From Armatimonadota bacterium (GTDB taxonomy: Bacteria > Armatimonadota > Chthonomonadetes > Chthonomonadales > Chthonomonadaceae): 64,000 nucleotides of DNA. Shown here in pieces: positions 1-8,382 of this stretch. Location: NCBI GenBank assembly GCA_028871815.1, contig JAGWMJ010000001.1, positions 310,001-374,000 on the forward strand, read 5' to 3'. Made by a program: the position numbers and the translations under genes. The notes under the pieces are model-generated. The model saw nothing but the letters and a program-made list of their open reading frames with translations, did no database searches and was not told where the DNA came from. The stretch's first letter is position 1, and each line of letters begins with the position of its first letter.

Positions 1-847
1 TGACAACGCTATCCAAATCGGGCACCACCATCAGTTCACCGCGCGTATGGAAATGGCACGGTTCCCGCATGCCGTTCGTCACCTCAGAAACTACCTTGCC
101 ATCCAGCGTAAAGTACTGAATTCGCCGGTTGGACCGGTCGGTGATGACGAGGTTGTGGGGTTTTTTGCGCGTATCCAGGATGAGCCCGTGTGGTGTGCGA
201 AACTTGCCAAGCTCAGTGCCGGTGCCGCCAAAGGTGCGAATGTAGTCGCCATTGAGCGCAAACTGATGAATCCAGTTGGAGCCGTAGCCATCGGCAACGT
301 AGAAGTCCCCGTTCGGCGCAAACGCGGTGTTGGTTGGGACAAACGGGTCGTTAGGACCATAGACACCGGACTCGGCCGGTAGGCCCTTTTGCCAGATCAC
401 CTTGCCATCCAGCGTGGTTTTGGCGTAGACGCGGTGCGCGATGTCGGTGTGGTAGAGGAACTCTTCGCGCCCCTCCTTGCGCAGGTCCAATCCGTGTGCG
501 CCGCCAACCCACTGACTGCCCCAAGAGGTGATGTACTTGCCATTATGGTCATATACTACAATGGTGTTGGAGGATGGGCTGTGCTCACGGACGGTGTGCG
601 CAATATAGATTCGTCCATGGCTATCCTGCGTGACGCCATGCGTGTCGCCCCAAAGCAGATTCGCCGGAGGCTGGAGCCAATCGTGCCAGCACTCGTACGC
701 GTGGTCTCCCTTTCCCAGGATGATGCGCTTCGGCAGAGTCTTTTGTGCCCTCGAAGCGGAACTGCGGGCCGCGAAAGCGGCGCCGGCGATTGTGGACGCT
801 GCCCCGGCAATAAATCGGCGGCGGGTCGTGCGATTGGGATTCGGCAT
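1..847 (-). CDS. Tat-exported NHL/6-bladed beta-propeller protein (3' end outside window)
   Basis: The frame is open from an ATG at 847 leftwards to the window edge, giving about 282 residues without a stop, so the C-terminus is missing. A CAGGAG ribosome site lies about 10 bases before the ATG. The N-terminus carries a twin-arginine motif (TRRRFIAGAA) and a hydrophobic stretch, so the protein is probably exported folded. The body repeats beta-propeller blade motifs such as GVTQDSHGRIYIAHT, FAPNGDFYVADGYG and HGLILDT, as in NHL-repeat and peptidylglycine-lyase-like proteins. The substrate is unknown. It diverges from pncB, with about 150 bases between the starts. Confidence 0.85.
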   Translation of the reverse strand, partial: MPNPNRTTRRRFIAGAASTIAGAAFAARSSASRAQKTLPKRIILGKGDHAYECWHDWLQPPANLLWGDTHGVTQDSHGRIYIAHTVREHSPSSNTIVVYDHNGKYITSWGSQWVGGAHGLDLRKEGREEFLYHTDIAHRVYAKTTLDGKVIWQKGLPAESGVYGPNDPFVPTNTAFAPNGDFYVADGYGSNWIHQFALNGDYIRTFGGTGTELGKFRTPHGLILDTRKKPHNLVITDRSNRRIQYFTLDGKVVSEVTNGMREPCHFHTRGELMVVPDLDSVV

Positions 848-995
848 AGGTTTGGGCTCCTGACTGGGAGCAGTTCCCTGATCGCCATCGATTCTCCTGC
901 ACCGGGCGGCGACTTTGCGTCAGCGCCACCACACGATGCGCTTGCGGTAACCTGTAGGCACGGCGGCCCGGCTGTGGGCCGCACAGGAACTTCAG

Positions 996-2438
996 TTGCC
1001 GGAACGATCGCGAGCACTTTATACCGACCTGTACCAGCTCACGATGGCGTGCGGCTACTGGATGCGAGCCATGGCGGAACGCGAGGCGGTGTTCTGCCTC
1101 TATTTCCGCTCGAATCCGTTTGGAAGCGGTTATACACTGGCAGGCGGACTGGCAAGCACGCTCGAGTATCTGGAGCGGCTGCGCTTCGACAGCGATGATC
1201 TGGCCTATCTGGCGGCGCTGCCGGGCGCTGATGGAACATCGCTGTTTCCCGCCGGATTCCTGGACTACCTCGCGGCGTTCCGCTTCCGCTGCGATGTGGA
1301 CGCCGCGCCGGAAGGATCCGTGGTCTTCCCAAACGAGCCAATCGTGCGTGTGCGGGGACCGGTTCTCCAGGCACAGATGGTCGAGACGGCTATTCTCAAC
1401 CAGATCAATTTCCAGTCGCTGATCGCAACCAAGGCCGCACGCGTGTGCCAGGCTGCGGCCGGTCGGCCGGTCATCGAATTTGGCCTGCGCCGCGCTCAGG
1501 GTTGGGATGGTGGCCTTACCGCGAGCCGCGCCGCCTACATAGGTGGATGCGCAGCCACCTCGAACCTTGCGGCCGGCCGGGAGTATGGTATCCCGGTTCG
1601 AGGCACACACGCGCACAGCTGGGTGATGATGTTTCCCGACGAACTTCAGGCGTTTGAGGCATGGGCCGAAGCGATGCCGAACAACTGCGTCTTCCTGGTG
1701 GATACGCGCGACACACTGCAGGGCGTTCAGAACGCCATTCGCGCGTCGGCTGCGCTCCCGGCCGATGGCCGTCAACCAATCGGCATCCGACTGGATTCCG
1801 GTGACCTTGCCAGGCTCAGCATCCAGGCTCGGGCAATGCTCGATGGTGCCGGGCTGAAGGATGCCACGATAATCGCGAGTAACGATATGGACGAGACGGT
1901 CATCAGTGCCCTGCTGGCGCAGGGAGCGCGCATCGATGCGTGGGGTGTAGGCACGCGCCTGGTAACCGGTTGGGACCAACCCGCGCTGGGCGGCGTGTAC
2001 AAGCTGACCGCCGTGCGGGATGGCGAAACCTGGAGCCCGGTGATGAAGGCCTCGGAGCAGCTGGCGAAAAGCTCGCTTCCAGGGATGCTGCAGACGGCGC
2101 GCTATACCGTGGCCGGCGAGCTTGTGGGCGATGTGATCTTCGACGAGCTGGCAGAGCCGGAGGGTGCGCGAACGCTGGTCGAGCCGCTCAATCCAATGCG
2201 GAAGCGGCGCATCGCGGCCGACGCTGAACGGCAACTCCTTCTGAATCCGGTGATGCGTGCCGGAGTGCGGACAGAGCCGCCGGAACCGATTTCAGCGGTA
2301 CGCGACCGTGCCGCGCAGGGGCTTTCTTCGGTGCCCGCCGCCGTGAAGCGGTTCCTCAACCCGCAAGCGTACCCCGCTGGATTATCGCCGCGCCTTGCCG
2401 AGGCGCAGGCGCAGTTGCTGGCCGACGACCGTTCGTGA
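996..2438 (+). CDS. pncB: nicotinate phosphoribosyltransferase
   Basis: This cytoplasmic enzyme makes nicotinate mononucleotide from nicotinate and PRPP in the Preiss-Handler NAD salvage route. The 480-residue length fits the family. Signatures are LYTDLYQLTMA near the N-terminus, RGTHAHSWVM, the phosphate-binding region IRLDSGDLA, ASNDMDE and GVGTRLVTG. The start is a TTG preceded by AGGAAC; no better in-frame ATG lies upstream. It is followed 19 bases later by pncA, so the two consecutive salvage steps are probably co-transcribed. The long minus-strand frame across it is a shadow. Confidence 0.93.
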   Translation: MPERSRALYTDLYQLTMACGYWMRAMAEREAVFCLYFRSNPFGSGYTLAGGLASTLEYLERLRFDSDDLAYLAALPGADGTSLFPAGFLDYLAAFRFRCDVDAAPEGSVVFPNEPIVRVRGPVLQAQMVETAILNQINFQSLIATKAARVCQAAAGRPVIEFGLRRAQGWDGGLTASRAAYIGGCAATSNLAAGREYGIPVRGTHAHSWVMMFPDELQAFEAWAEAMPNNCVFLVDTRDTLQGVQNAIRASAALPADGRQPIGIRLDSGDLARLSIQARAMLDGAGLKDATIIASNDMDETVISALLAQGARIDAWGVGTRLVTGWDQPALGGVYKLTAVRDGETWSPVMKASEQLAKSSLPGMLQTARYTVAGELVGDVIFDELAEPEGARTLVEPLNPMRKRRIAADAERQLLLNPVMRAGVRTEPPEPISAVRDRAAQGLSSVPAAVKRFLNPQAYPAGLSPRLAEAQAQLLADDRS

Positions 2439-2457
2439 CGAGGCCGAGGAGGAACTC

Positions 2458-3111
2458 ATGAACCCGCGCCGCGCACTCATTCTGGTCGATATCCAGAACG
2501 ATTTCCTTCCAGGGGGGGCGTTGGCGGTACCCGCTGGTGATGAGGTTGTAGCCGTGGCCAATGCGCTGATCCCGTATTTCGGTATCGTCGCAGCCACGCA
2601 GGATTGGCACCCTGCGACGCACAGCTCGTTTGCCGCAAACCATCCGGGTCGCGTACCCGGGGATCGGATCGATCTGAACGGTCTGCCTCAAGTGTTGTGG
2701 CCGGTGCATTGCGTAGAGAACCGTCATGGCTCGGAGTTCGCGTCGGCGTTGCTCCTGCCGGCGAACGCCGTGGTCGTGCGAAAGGGGACCGACGTTGATG
2801 TGGACAGCTACAGCGGGTTTTATGACAACGGCAGGCGTCACGCCACAACCCTGGAAGCAAAGTTGCGCGAACTCGGCGTGGCCGAGCTCACGGTGATGGG
2901 CCTGGCCACCGATTACTGCGTCAAGTACACCGTTCTGGATGCCCTCCGGCTGGGATTCAGCGTCTCGGTGGTCCGGGAGGGATGCCGTGCGGTGAATCTG
3001 AATCCGGGCGATGGTGATGCGGCGGAAGCGGAGATGCAGACGGCCGGCGCACACCTGGTGAGCCTGACCGATGCATTGAACCTGGCTGAGAAGGCCGGCA
3101 GGCAGGCATGA
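2458..3111 (+). CDS. pncA: nicotinamidase
   Basis: It hydrolyses nicotinamide to nicotinate and so feeds the preceding phosphoribosyltransferase. The ATG at 2458 has a strong GAGGAGG site; an in-frame start at 2395 would lie inside pncB and was rejected. The isochorismatase-fold triad is visible as D11 (LVDIQND), K109 (VRKG) and C154 (ATDYCVKY). The metal-binding stretch TQDWHPATHSSF is also present. The length of 217 residues is usual for bacterial PncA. The stop overlaps the ATG of the next gene (ATGA), which implies translational coupling. Confidence 0.93.
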   Translation: MNPRRALILVDIQNDFLPGGALAVPAGDEVVAVANALIPYFGIVAATQDWHPATHSSFAANHPGRVPGDRIDLNGLPQVLWPVHCVENRHGSEFASALLLPANAVVVRKGTDVDVDSYSGFYDNGRRHATTLEAKLRELGVAELTVMGLATDYCVKYTVLDALRLGFSVSVVREGCRAVNLNPGDGDAAEAEMQTAGAHLVSLTDALNLAEKAGRQA

Positions 3112-3911
3112 ACTCAGACAGCACGAACCACAAGGCCGACCTGCCCTCCGGTACTGCCGAGGCCGAAGCTGCCCATGCGGAACAGCGCGGGCGCGATGCG
3201 GAGGCTGCCACCTACGAAGCCGAGCAGATTCGCAACAAGGGCGCTTCCTACTACCGGATGCACGCCCGGATCCTTAGACGTGCATTGAACGGGATCGGCG
3301 ACGGCCCGCTCCTGGATGCCGGCTGCGGCACGGGCCTCGTGACGCGAGAACTGGTCGGTAACGGACGCCGTATTGCCGCCCTCGATTTCAGCACCGAGAG
3401 CTTGAAGCTGCTGACTGCCAAGCATCTCGATGGGGTTATTGCCGCTGCCGGCAGTGTAACGTCGCTTCCCCTGGTTGGCGGTAGTTTCTCCGCGGCGGTG
3501 TGTGCGCTGGTTTTGCAGCACATTCCGCCCGGGCAGCGATCTATAGCGTGGGAAGAGCTGTACCGATGCCTGCGGCCCGGCGGCCGCCTGGTGGTGACGG
3601 CATACAACAACGCGGAGTTCACCTGGCGCAATGCGCCCATCGAAGGTGTGTATCCGAGCGGTATCCCCTACTACAGCTTCGCTTGTGAAGACCTGCTGCG
3701 TGAGGCGGAGGCTGCTGGATTCCGACGAGCGACCGTTCGGCCCATCGGCGCCGCGCTCCACCTCCGTCACCGGAGAATGGGCTGGCGGTTCTATCAGAGT
3801 CTACACCCGATTTTGAACGCTGCGGAGGCAAGGCTGCACGGGTGCCTGCCGGCAAATCGCCAGTGGCCCTCTTCGTACTGGATCCTCACAGCCATGAGAC
3901 CGCCAGCCTGA
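3108..3911 (+). CDS. class I SAM-dependent methyltransferase
   Basis: The 267-residue protein has the Rossmann motif I LLDAGCGTGLVTREL, an acidic motif II (IAALDFSTESL), and the motif region VCALVLQHIPP followed by LRPGGRLVVTAYN. These place it with small-molecule (UbiE/Methyltransf_11-type) methyltransferases. The ATG overlaps the pncA stop, so it belongs to the NAD-salvage transcript. Nicotinamide or a related small molecule could be the substrate given this context, but nothing in the sequence proves it. The first ~45 residues are charged and rich in Ala and Glu. Confidence 0.85.
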   Translation: MNSDSTNHKADLPSGTAEAEAAHAEQRGRDAEAATYEAEQIRNKGASYYRMHARILRRALNGIGDGPLLDAGCGTGLVTRELVGNGRRIAALDFSTESLKLLTAKHLDGVIAAAGSVTSLPLVGGSFSAAVCALVLQHIPPGQRSIAWEELYRCLRPGGRLVVTAYNNAEFTWRNAPIEGVYPSGIPYYSFACEDLLREAEAAGFRRATVRPIGAALHLRHRRMGWRFYQSLHPILNAAEARLHGCLPANRQWPSSYWILTAMRPPA

Positions 3912-4048
3912 GCTATATCGCTCAAATCCGGCGGTAGGCAGCGGCAGCGCGGTTTGGGGCTTCCGGATTGTCGTCGATCCTGGTAGTTGGATGTTGTTGG
4001 AACGTTGACTTTCCGGGCTGCGCACACGCAGCGAATGGAGGCAAACCG

Positions 4049-5875
4049 GTGACCACTAGCGACGATGCTGGACCGATACCTGTGCAGTTGGCGGAGCTTG
4101 ACGCCTGGTTGGACGCGTGTGAGGCTGAACTTGAGCGACGTCGATATCGCGAGCAGTTCCGCGATGAGACGTGCCGGCGGCTGGATCGTGTCCGTACGCT
4201 GCGCGAGCTGGCGCAGCAGTCGGCATCTGCCGACCTCGACGACACCTTACAGAGCCTGGAGCGGAACCTCGAAGCGTACCTCCACAGCCTGCAGGTGGAG
4301 AACAGAGCGCTGCCGGCCGTGCCGCCAGCCCTGTCGCAGCGCGATGCGCTGCCGGCGCAACCAGGCGCCGAGCACCGGGCGCCTCTGGAACTTGCCGCGG
4401 ATTGGGCGGAGCCACAACTAGCGGCGGAGGATTTGGCCGAGTTCTCTGAAGCACTGGAGATTGGTGACGGCCTCGATCTGGCGCTGCTGGCAGCCACGGC
4501 ATCTACCGATGACGCCGACGACGTGACGGCAGAGAAGGCGGCAGTGGCGGAGCGCCTCCGAGTTACGCTGGAAGGTTTACTGACCGAGCTCACCGATCCT
4601 GATCTGAAGACCCCCGCGGCAGGTGACGGCTGTATCGAGGCGCGCCGCTCGTGCACCTATCGCGCCGCTATATGCCGGGCCGCCGGGGCTGCCGCTGAAG
4701 CGGAAGCGTCACGCGTCAGCGGTCGCGTGCAGCAACTGGTGACAGATATCCGAAATAGCCTGCAATTCGATTCTGACGAGGCGGAACACTTCCCGTTCGA
4801 CGACCGATATTGGGAGGCGGGGCCTAGCAGGTCGTCTCCGGCGTGGTGGCAGCAGACCGCGGCGGCCTACACGGCACTTCCGGATGCACACGCCGCCATG
4901 CGCTGGTACCGCGAGAATGCGTCGCTGTTCGCGCAATCGCCGCCCTCCGACCTTCTTGAGGCGATTGGAGCGCGGCAGCAGATCCTGTTCCGCCTGTTAT
5001 CCAACACCAACGGTAAGGACCGGTATCAACGGCAGGTCTACGATTGGCTGCTTGACACCATCAACGAAACCAACTGCTACCTATTCACTCTCAGCCCAAA
5101 CACGACCGACTCCGAACTGGTTGAGAAGTCAGCCACTCTCGATCAGCAGCTCACAGCGGCACATGCTGCCGCAGCGGCCGCGTTCAAGTCAGATTCGGAG
5201 CAGCGCATTCTTCGTGAGGTGACCGGCATGATCGCCGAACCTGGATTTGCAAAGGGCAGGAGGAAGGGGGAGGACGCCGATCGGCTGCGCGCCAGCCTCG
5301 AGGAGTGGTTGAAGTGCAAACTCCCCGTGACGCACAAGGGGATCCGGAGTTTGCTGATCGCGCTGCCGGAGTCGTTCCTGGTTGGCGCGGACATCCCGCC
5401 CAGGTTCATGTCCGCCGTTCGGGAAGAGAAGGCACGCCAGGCCAGGCTCACAGCCAAAGTACAGGCGCCGGACGACGATGCGGCTTCAAAGGGCGCCCGG
5501 TCGCTGACGGACCGGGAACTGGAGGAGCTGAGGCTTTGGCTCGATCGACGCCGAGTGCTGATCCTCGGCGGCACGCCGAAGAGCGCGGTGACCAAGCAAC
5601 TCAAGGAGGCTCTCGGAGAGGATCTGATCGAGTGGAAGGGTACCGCGAAGAACTCAACGGCGGCCCAGTTTGAGTCGTCGATTAAACGTGCTTATGTACT
5701 GATCGTGATCATCAAGTTCGCAGGCCACGACTTCTCCGAAAAGGGAAAGGAATGGGTGGGGCGTGGCAGCGGCGTATTCCTTCAAGCGCAAACGTATAGC
5801 GCTCAATCCCTCCTGCGGCTGCTGCACAACCAGGCCAATGGGATCGCGCCTAAGGTCCCTTTGCTGGGGAAGTAG
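4049..5875 (+). CDS. unknown protein with coiled-coil N-terminus and DUF2325-like C-terminus
   Basis: I chose the GTG at 4049 because AATGGAGG lies just upstream; a TTG at 3968 also opens the frame. Residues ~10-250 are rich in Glu, Ala and Arg and look helical or coiled-coil (for example ELDAWLDACEAELERRRYRE). The last ~110 residues (VLILGGTPKSAVTKQLKEAL, then IEWKGTAKNS and AYVLIVIIKFAGHDFSEKG) resemble the small alpha/beta DUF2325 domain. No signal peptide or membrane segment is seen. The stop overlaps the convergent exonuclease gene by 26 bases. The function is unknown. Confidence 0.75.
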   Translation: MTTSDDAGPIPVQLAELDAWLDACEAELERRRYREQFRDETCRRLDRVRTLRELAQQSASADLDDTLQSLERNLEAYLHSLQVENRALPAVPPALSQRDALPAQPGAEHRAPLELAADWAEPQLAAEDLAEFSEALEIGDGLDLALLAATASTDDADDVTAEKAAVAERLRVTLEGLLTELTDPDLKTPAAGDGCIEARRSCTYRAAICRAAGAAAEAEASRVSGRVQQLVTDIRNSLQFDSDEAEHFPFDDRYWEAGPSRSSPAWWQQTAAAYTALPDAHAAMRWYRENASLFAQSPPSDLLEAIGARQQILFRLLSNTNGKDRYQRQVYDWLLDTINETNCYLFTLSPNTTDSELVEKSATLDQQLTAAHAAAAAAFKSDSEQRILREVTGMIAEPGFAKGRRKGEDADRLRASLEEWLKCKLPVTHKGIRSLLIALPESFLVGADIPPRFMSAVREEKARQARLTAKVQAPDDDAASKGARSLTDRELEELRLWLDRRRVLILGGTPKSAVTKQLKEALGEDLIEWKGTAKNSTAAQFESSIKRAYVLIVIIKFAGHDFSEKGKEWVGRGSGVFLQAQTYSAQSLLRLLHNQANGIAPKVPLLGK

Positions 5876-6848
5876 GTCGTTTCTTGCCTGGCGCCTTGCC
5901 TGGTACAGCCGCCGTGGTCTCAACGCCGCCGACGGCTGCGCTCGCGTCTCCTTCGGCCGTGCCCGCCTGCGTTTCAGCCATTCCTGCCGCAAACTGGGTG
6001 CGGAACGAGCGCAGCCGCCGCCACTCGTCCAGGTAGAGCTGCAGCCACGGGCGGGCGCCGGATTCAATCTCTGAAGTGATCAGCGCCTCCAGCCTTTCGT
6101 GCTCCTCGTGCCATTCGTCGGTGGTAAAGTGGCCGCCAAAGTGCGCAACCTGCAGCCAGAGTAAATAGGTGGTAAGCGCATCAAAGACGTTGTAGTTCAG
6201 AATGTCGCCGATGCGATCCTGGAGCCAGAGCTCTGCGACATCGTCACCATCAGTGCCCATTTTGCCCGGAATGCCACTGATCCGCGCCATATCGCTCAGC
6301 GATGTCCGCGTGCCCCGGTCCCACGCACCGCCCGTGAGAAGTTCCATCAGGTCGATATTGCAATCGTTATCTCTACGGAAGTAGTCCGGCCCCTCCCACG
6401 GCTTTTCGGGTCGCCTGCAGAATGCCGGCGCTGCTACGCCGAGTGCGATCGCGCGCTGGCGTATGATCAGCAGATCGGAGTTAAACGAGTTAAAACCGAC
6501 CAGTTGCGGCTGATACTGGCCAACACCACGCAAAAACTGGCTGAGGATAGATGCCTCATCTCCAGGCTGGTCCCCGGATGTGGCCGCAGGCAGGGTTCGG
6601 ATATTCAGCTTCACCTGTCCATTTGCGCTGCTGCGATCCACCAGCGCGATCGTCAGCAGGCGGCAGAGCGAGGTGCGGAGAAACGGCCGGGGCACCTCCG
6701 GCGTGGCTCCGCCTCGTGCCCACATCTCCGCCAATACCTCCATATCGGAAAGCGTATCCGGCAGCTGGTACGCCAGCCGACCCGAGATGGGGTCTGGAGT
6801 CCACTCGCAGTCAAATGCCCAAACGCGCGGCTGTACCTTACGGAACAA
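5850..6848 (-). CDS. predicted 3'-5' exonuclease (DEDD, PolB-like exonuclease domain)
   Basis: The 332-residue protein shows the DEDD exonuclease motifs: FDCEWTPD (Exo I Asp/Glu), GFNSFNSDLLIIRQRA (Exo II Asp), and YNVFDALTTYLLWLQ (Exo III Asp). This matches the stand-alone PolB-like exonuclease family thought to trim DNA or RNA 3' ends. The C-terminal ~60 residues are low-complexity Ala/Thr/Lys/Pro and probably disordered. It starts with ATG at 6848 and runs convergent to the DUF2325-like gene. Its role in repair or RNA processing is inferred from the family only. Confidence 0.82.
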   Translation of the reverse strand: MFRKVQPRVWAFDCEWTPDPISGRLAYQLPDTLSDMEVLAEMWARGGATPEVPRPFLRTSLCRLLTIALVDRSSANGQVKLNIRTLPAATSGDQPGDEASILSQFLRGVGQYQPQLVGFNSFNSDLLIIRQRAIALGVAAPAFCRRPEKPWEGPDYFRRDNDCNIDLMELLTGGAWDRGTRTSLSDMARISGIPGKMGTDGDDVAELWLQDRIGDILNYNVFDALTTYLLWLQVAHFGGHFTTDEWHEEHERLEALITSEIESGARPWLQLYLDEWRRLRSFRTQFAAGMAETQAGTAEGDASAAVGGVETTAAVPGKAPGKKRPTSPAKGP

Positions 6849-6866
6849 CTTGGACCTCGGCCTGTG

Positions 6867-8306
6867 TCACGCCGATCCGGCGCCGGCGAATGCCGCGTCG
6901 CTCAAGCCCGGAAGCTCACCATCGCTGTTGCCAAACTGCTGGACCGGCACGCCCATACGATTGCTCACTCCGCGGTAAAGATCGCACAGCGGCGTGTTCT
7001 TGCCGTAAACGAGATGGCGGCCTGGGGCAAGGCTGCCGCCGGCCCGACCCGCTAGCAGAATGGGCAGGTTATATGGACTGTGGGCGTTGCCATCGCGCAT
7101 GCCGCCGCCGAACAGGACCATGGCATTATCCAATAGCGTGCCGTCGCCCTCTCGTATCTGCTTCATTCGATTGAGCATCCAGGCATACTGCTCAATGTGC
7201 CATGTGTTGATGCGGCGGTATTCGGCCAACTTTCGAGCGTCGCCGCCGTGGTGAGAAATCTGGTGGTGTCCGCCGCTGACGCCGGGCAAAAATGAAAAGT
7301 TGCGGTCACTCACCTCGTTGGCGAACATAAACGTAGCAATCCGCGTGGAATCGGTCCAGAAAGCCAGTGTCATGATCTCGAGCATGAGACGGACCTGGCC
7401 GGTGTGGTCGATGCCTCGGCGCCGGATCAGGTCGGCATCATGGTAATAGCTGTAGATCTCGGTCCCCAGCTTCTGCACAGCCTGTCGAGCGAGTGTGTCG
7501 TCAAGCACCTCGCCCTTTCGCCTGGCGGCATCGAATGCAATTCTCCGCTCCACGGCTCGGACGGCCTCAAAATACTCATCCAACTTGGCGCGATCCGCCG
7601 TTCCAATCCGCTTGCGCAGCGCGGCCGCATCGTGAGCTACGGCATCCAATACGCTGGAATCCACCGCTTCGCGAGCGGGCGACGCCTCCGATACAGGACT
7701 GCGAAACAGCCGGTTGAATGCCTGCTGCGGATCGATTTCGCGTGTTACCGGAGTGGTCGGGCTGCTCCAGGAGATGTGCGACCCATAGAGACGCGTGTAT
7801 CCCACGTTGGTATCCACGCCCGTGGTCACGGGTTCAATACTGAGCTCAATCGATGGCAGAGGCGTCAGGTTACCGAGATGCTGTGCCAGCTCCTGATCCA
7901 GCGAGACTCCACCGCACCGGAGGTCGCTGCCGGTGGTTTTCGTAATGTGCGTGCCGGTGAGGAATGGCGCAACCTTGGCGTAATGCCCGTCGCCATCAAT
8001 ACTATATCGATTCATCAACTCAGTGAAGACGAGCAGATCGCGCTGCAGGCCACTGAGCGGAGCGAGGATTTCCGAAAGCTGCCACGTGGCGCCGGATCCA
8101 ACCGGCGTCCACGCGGCAGGATCCACTCCGTTCGGCATATAGAGCGCGGCGAAACGCACGGGGCTGCTAACTGCGCGTGAGGCTGCGCTTGCGCCGCCCG
8201 GCGCCATCGCCTCCAGCAATGGCAGGAACATCGTGACGCCGAGTCCCTTCAGCGCCGTTCGCCGCGAGATCGGCCGCGTGTGCCCAGTTAGATTCGCGTT
8301 ACTCAA
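6867..8306 (-). CDS. DUF1552 family protein with Tat-like signal
   Basis: The N-terminus PISRRTALKGLGVTMFLPLL is a typical twin-arginine signal of DUF1552 proteins. The body has the family landmarks RFAALYMPNGVDPAAW, SIELSIEPV, YSYYHDADLIRRRGIDHTGQ, and the C-terminal segment FGGGMRDGNAHSPYNLPILLAG. The start is a TTG with GAGG four bases upstream. Its partner, a DUF1587/1592/1588/1585 protein, is encoded 76 bases upstream on the same strand. Such pairs are common in Planctomycetes and related phyla and are thought to be exported. Their substrate is unknown. Confidence 0.9.
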   Translation of the reverse strand: MSNANLTGHTRPISRRTALKGLGVTMFLPLLEAMAPGGASAASRAVSSPVRFAALYMPNGVDPAAWTPVGSGATWQLSEILAPLSGLQRDLLVFTELMNRYSIDGDGHYAKVAPFLTGTHITKTTGSDLRCGGVSLDQELAQHLGNLTPLPSIELSIEPVTTGVDTNVGYTRLYGSHISWSSPTTPVTREIDPQQAFNRLFRSPVSEASPAREAVDSSVLDAVAHDAAALRKRIGTADRAKLDEYFEAVRAVERRIAFDAARRKGEVLDDTLARQAVQKLGTEIYSYYHDADLIRRRGIDHTGQVRLMLEIMTLAFWTDSTRIATFMFANEVSDRNFSFLPGVSGGHHQISHHGGDARKLAEYRRINTWHIEQYAWMLNRMKQIREGDGTLLDNAMVLFGGGMRDGNAHSPYNLPILLAGRAGGSLAPGRHLVYGKNTPLCDLYRGVSNRMGVPVQQFGNSDGELPGLSDAAFAGAGSA

Positions 8307-8382
8307 CGTGCCTCATTTCGTCGCCTGAAAGCCATCGACTCCCGTGCCGCATTCGCCGTACGGCCGCCCGGATCCTTCTATT

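Noticed and set aside
621-2234. Minus-strand open frame of 537 codons across pncB
   Set aside because: It is Arg- and His-rich with no family motif and lies opposite the strongly supported nicotinate phosphoribosyltransferase; a high-GC shadow frame.
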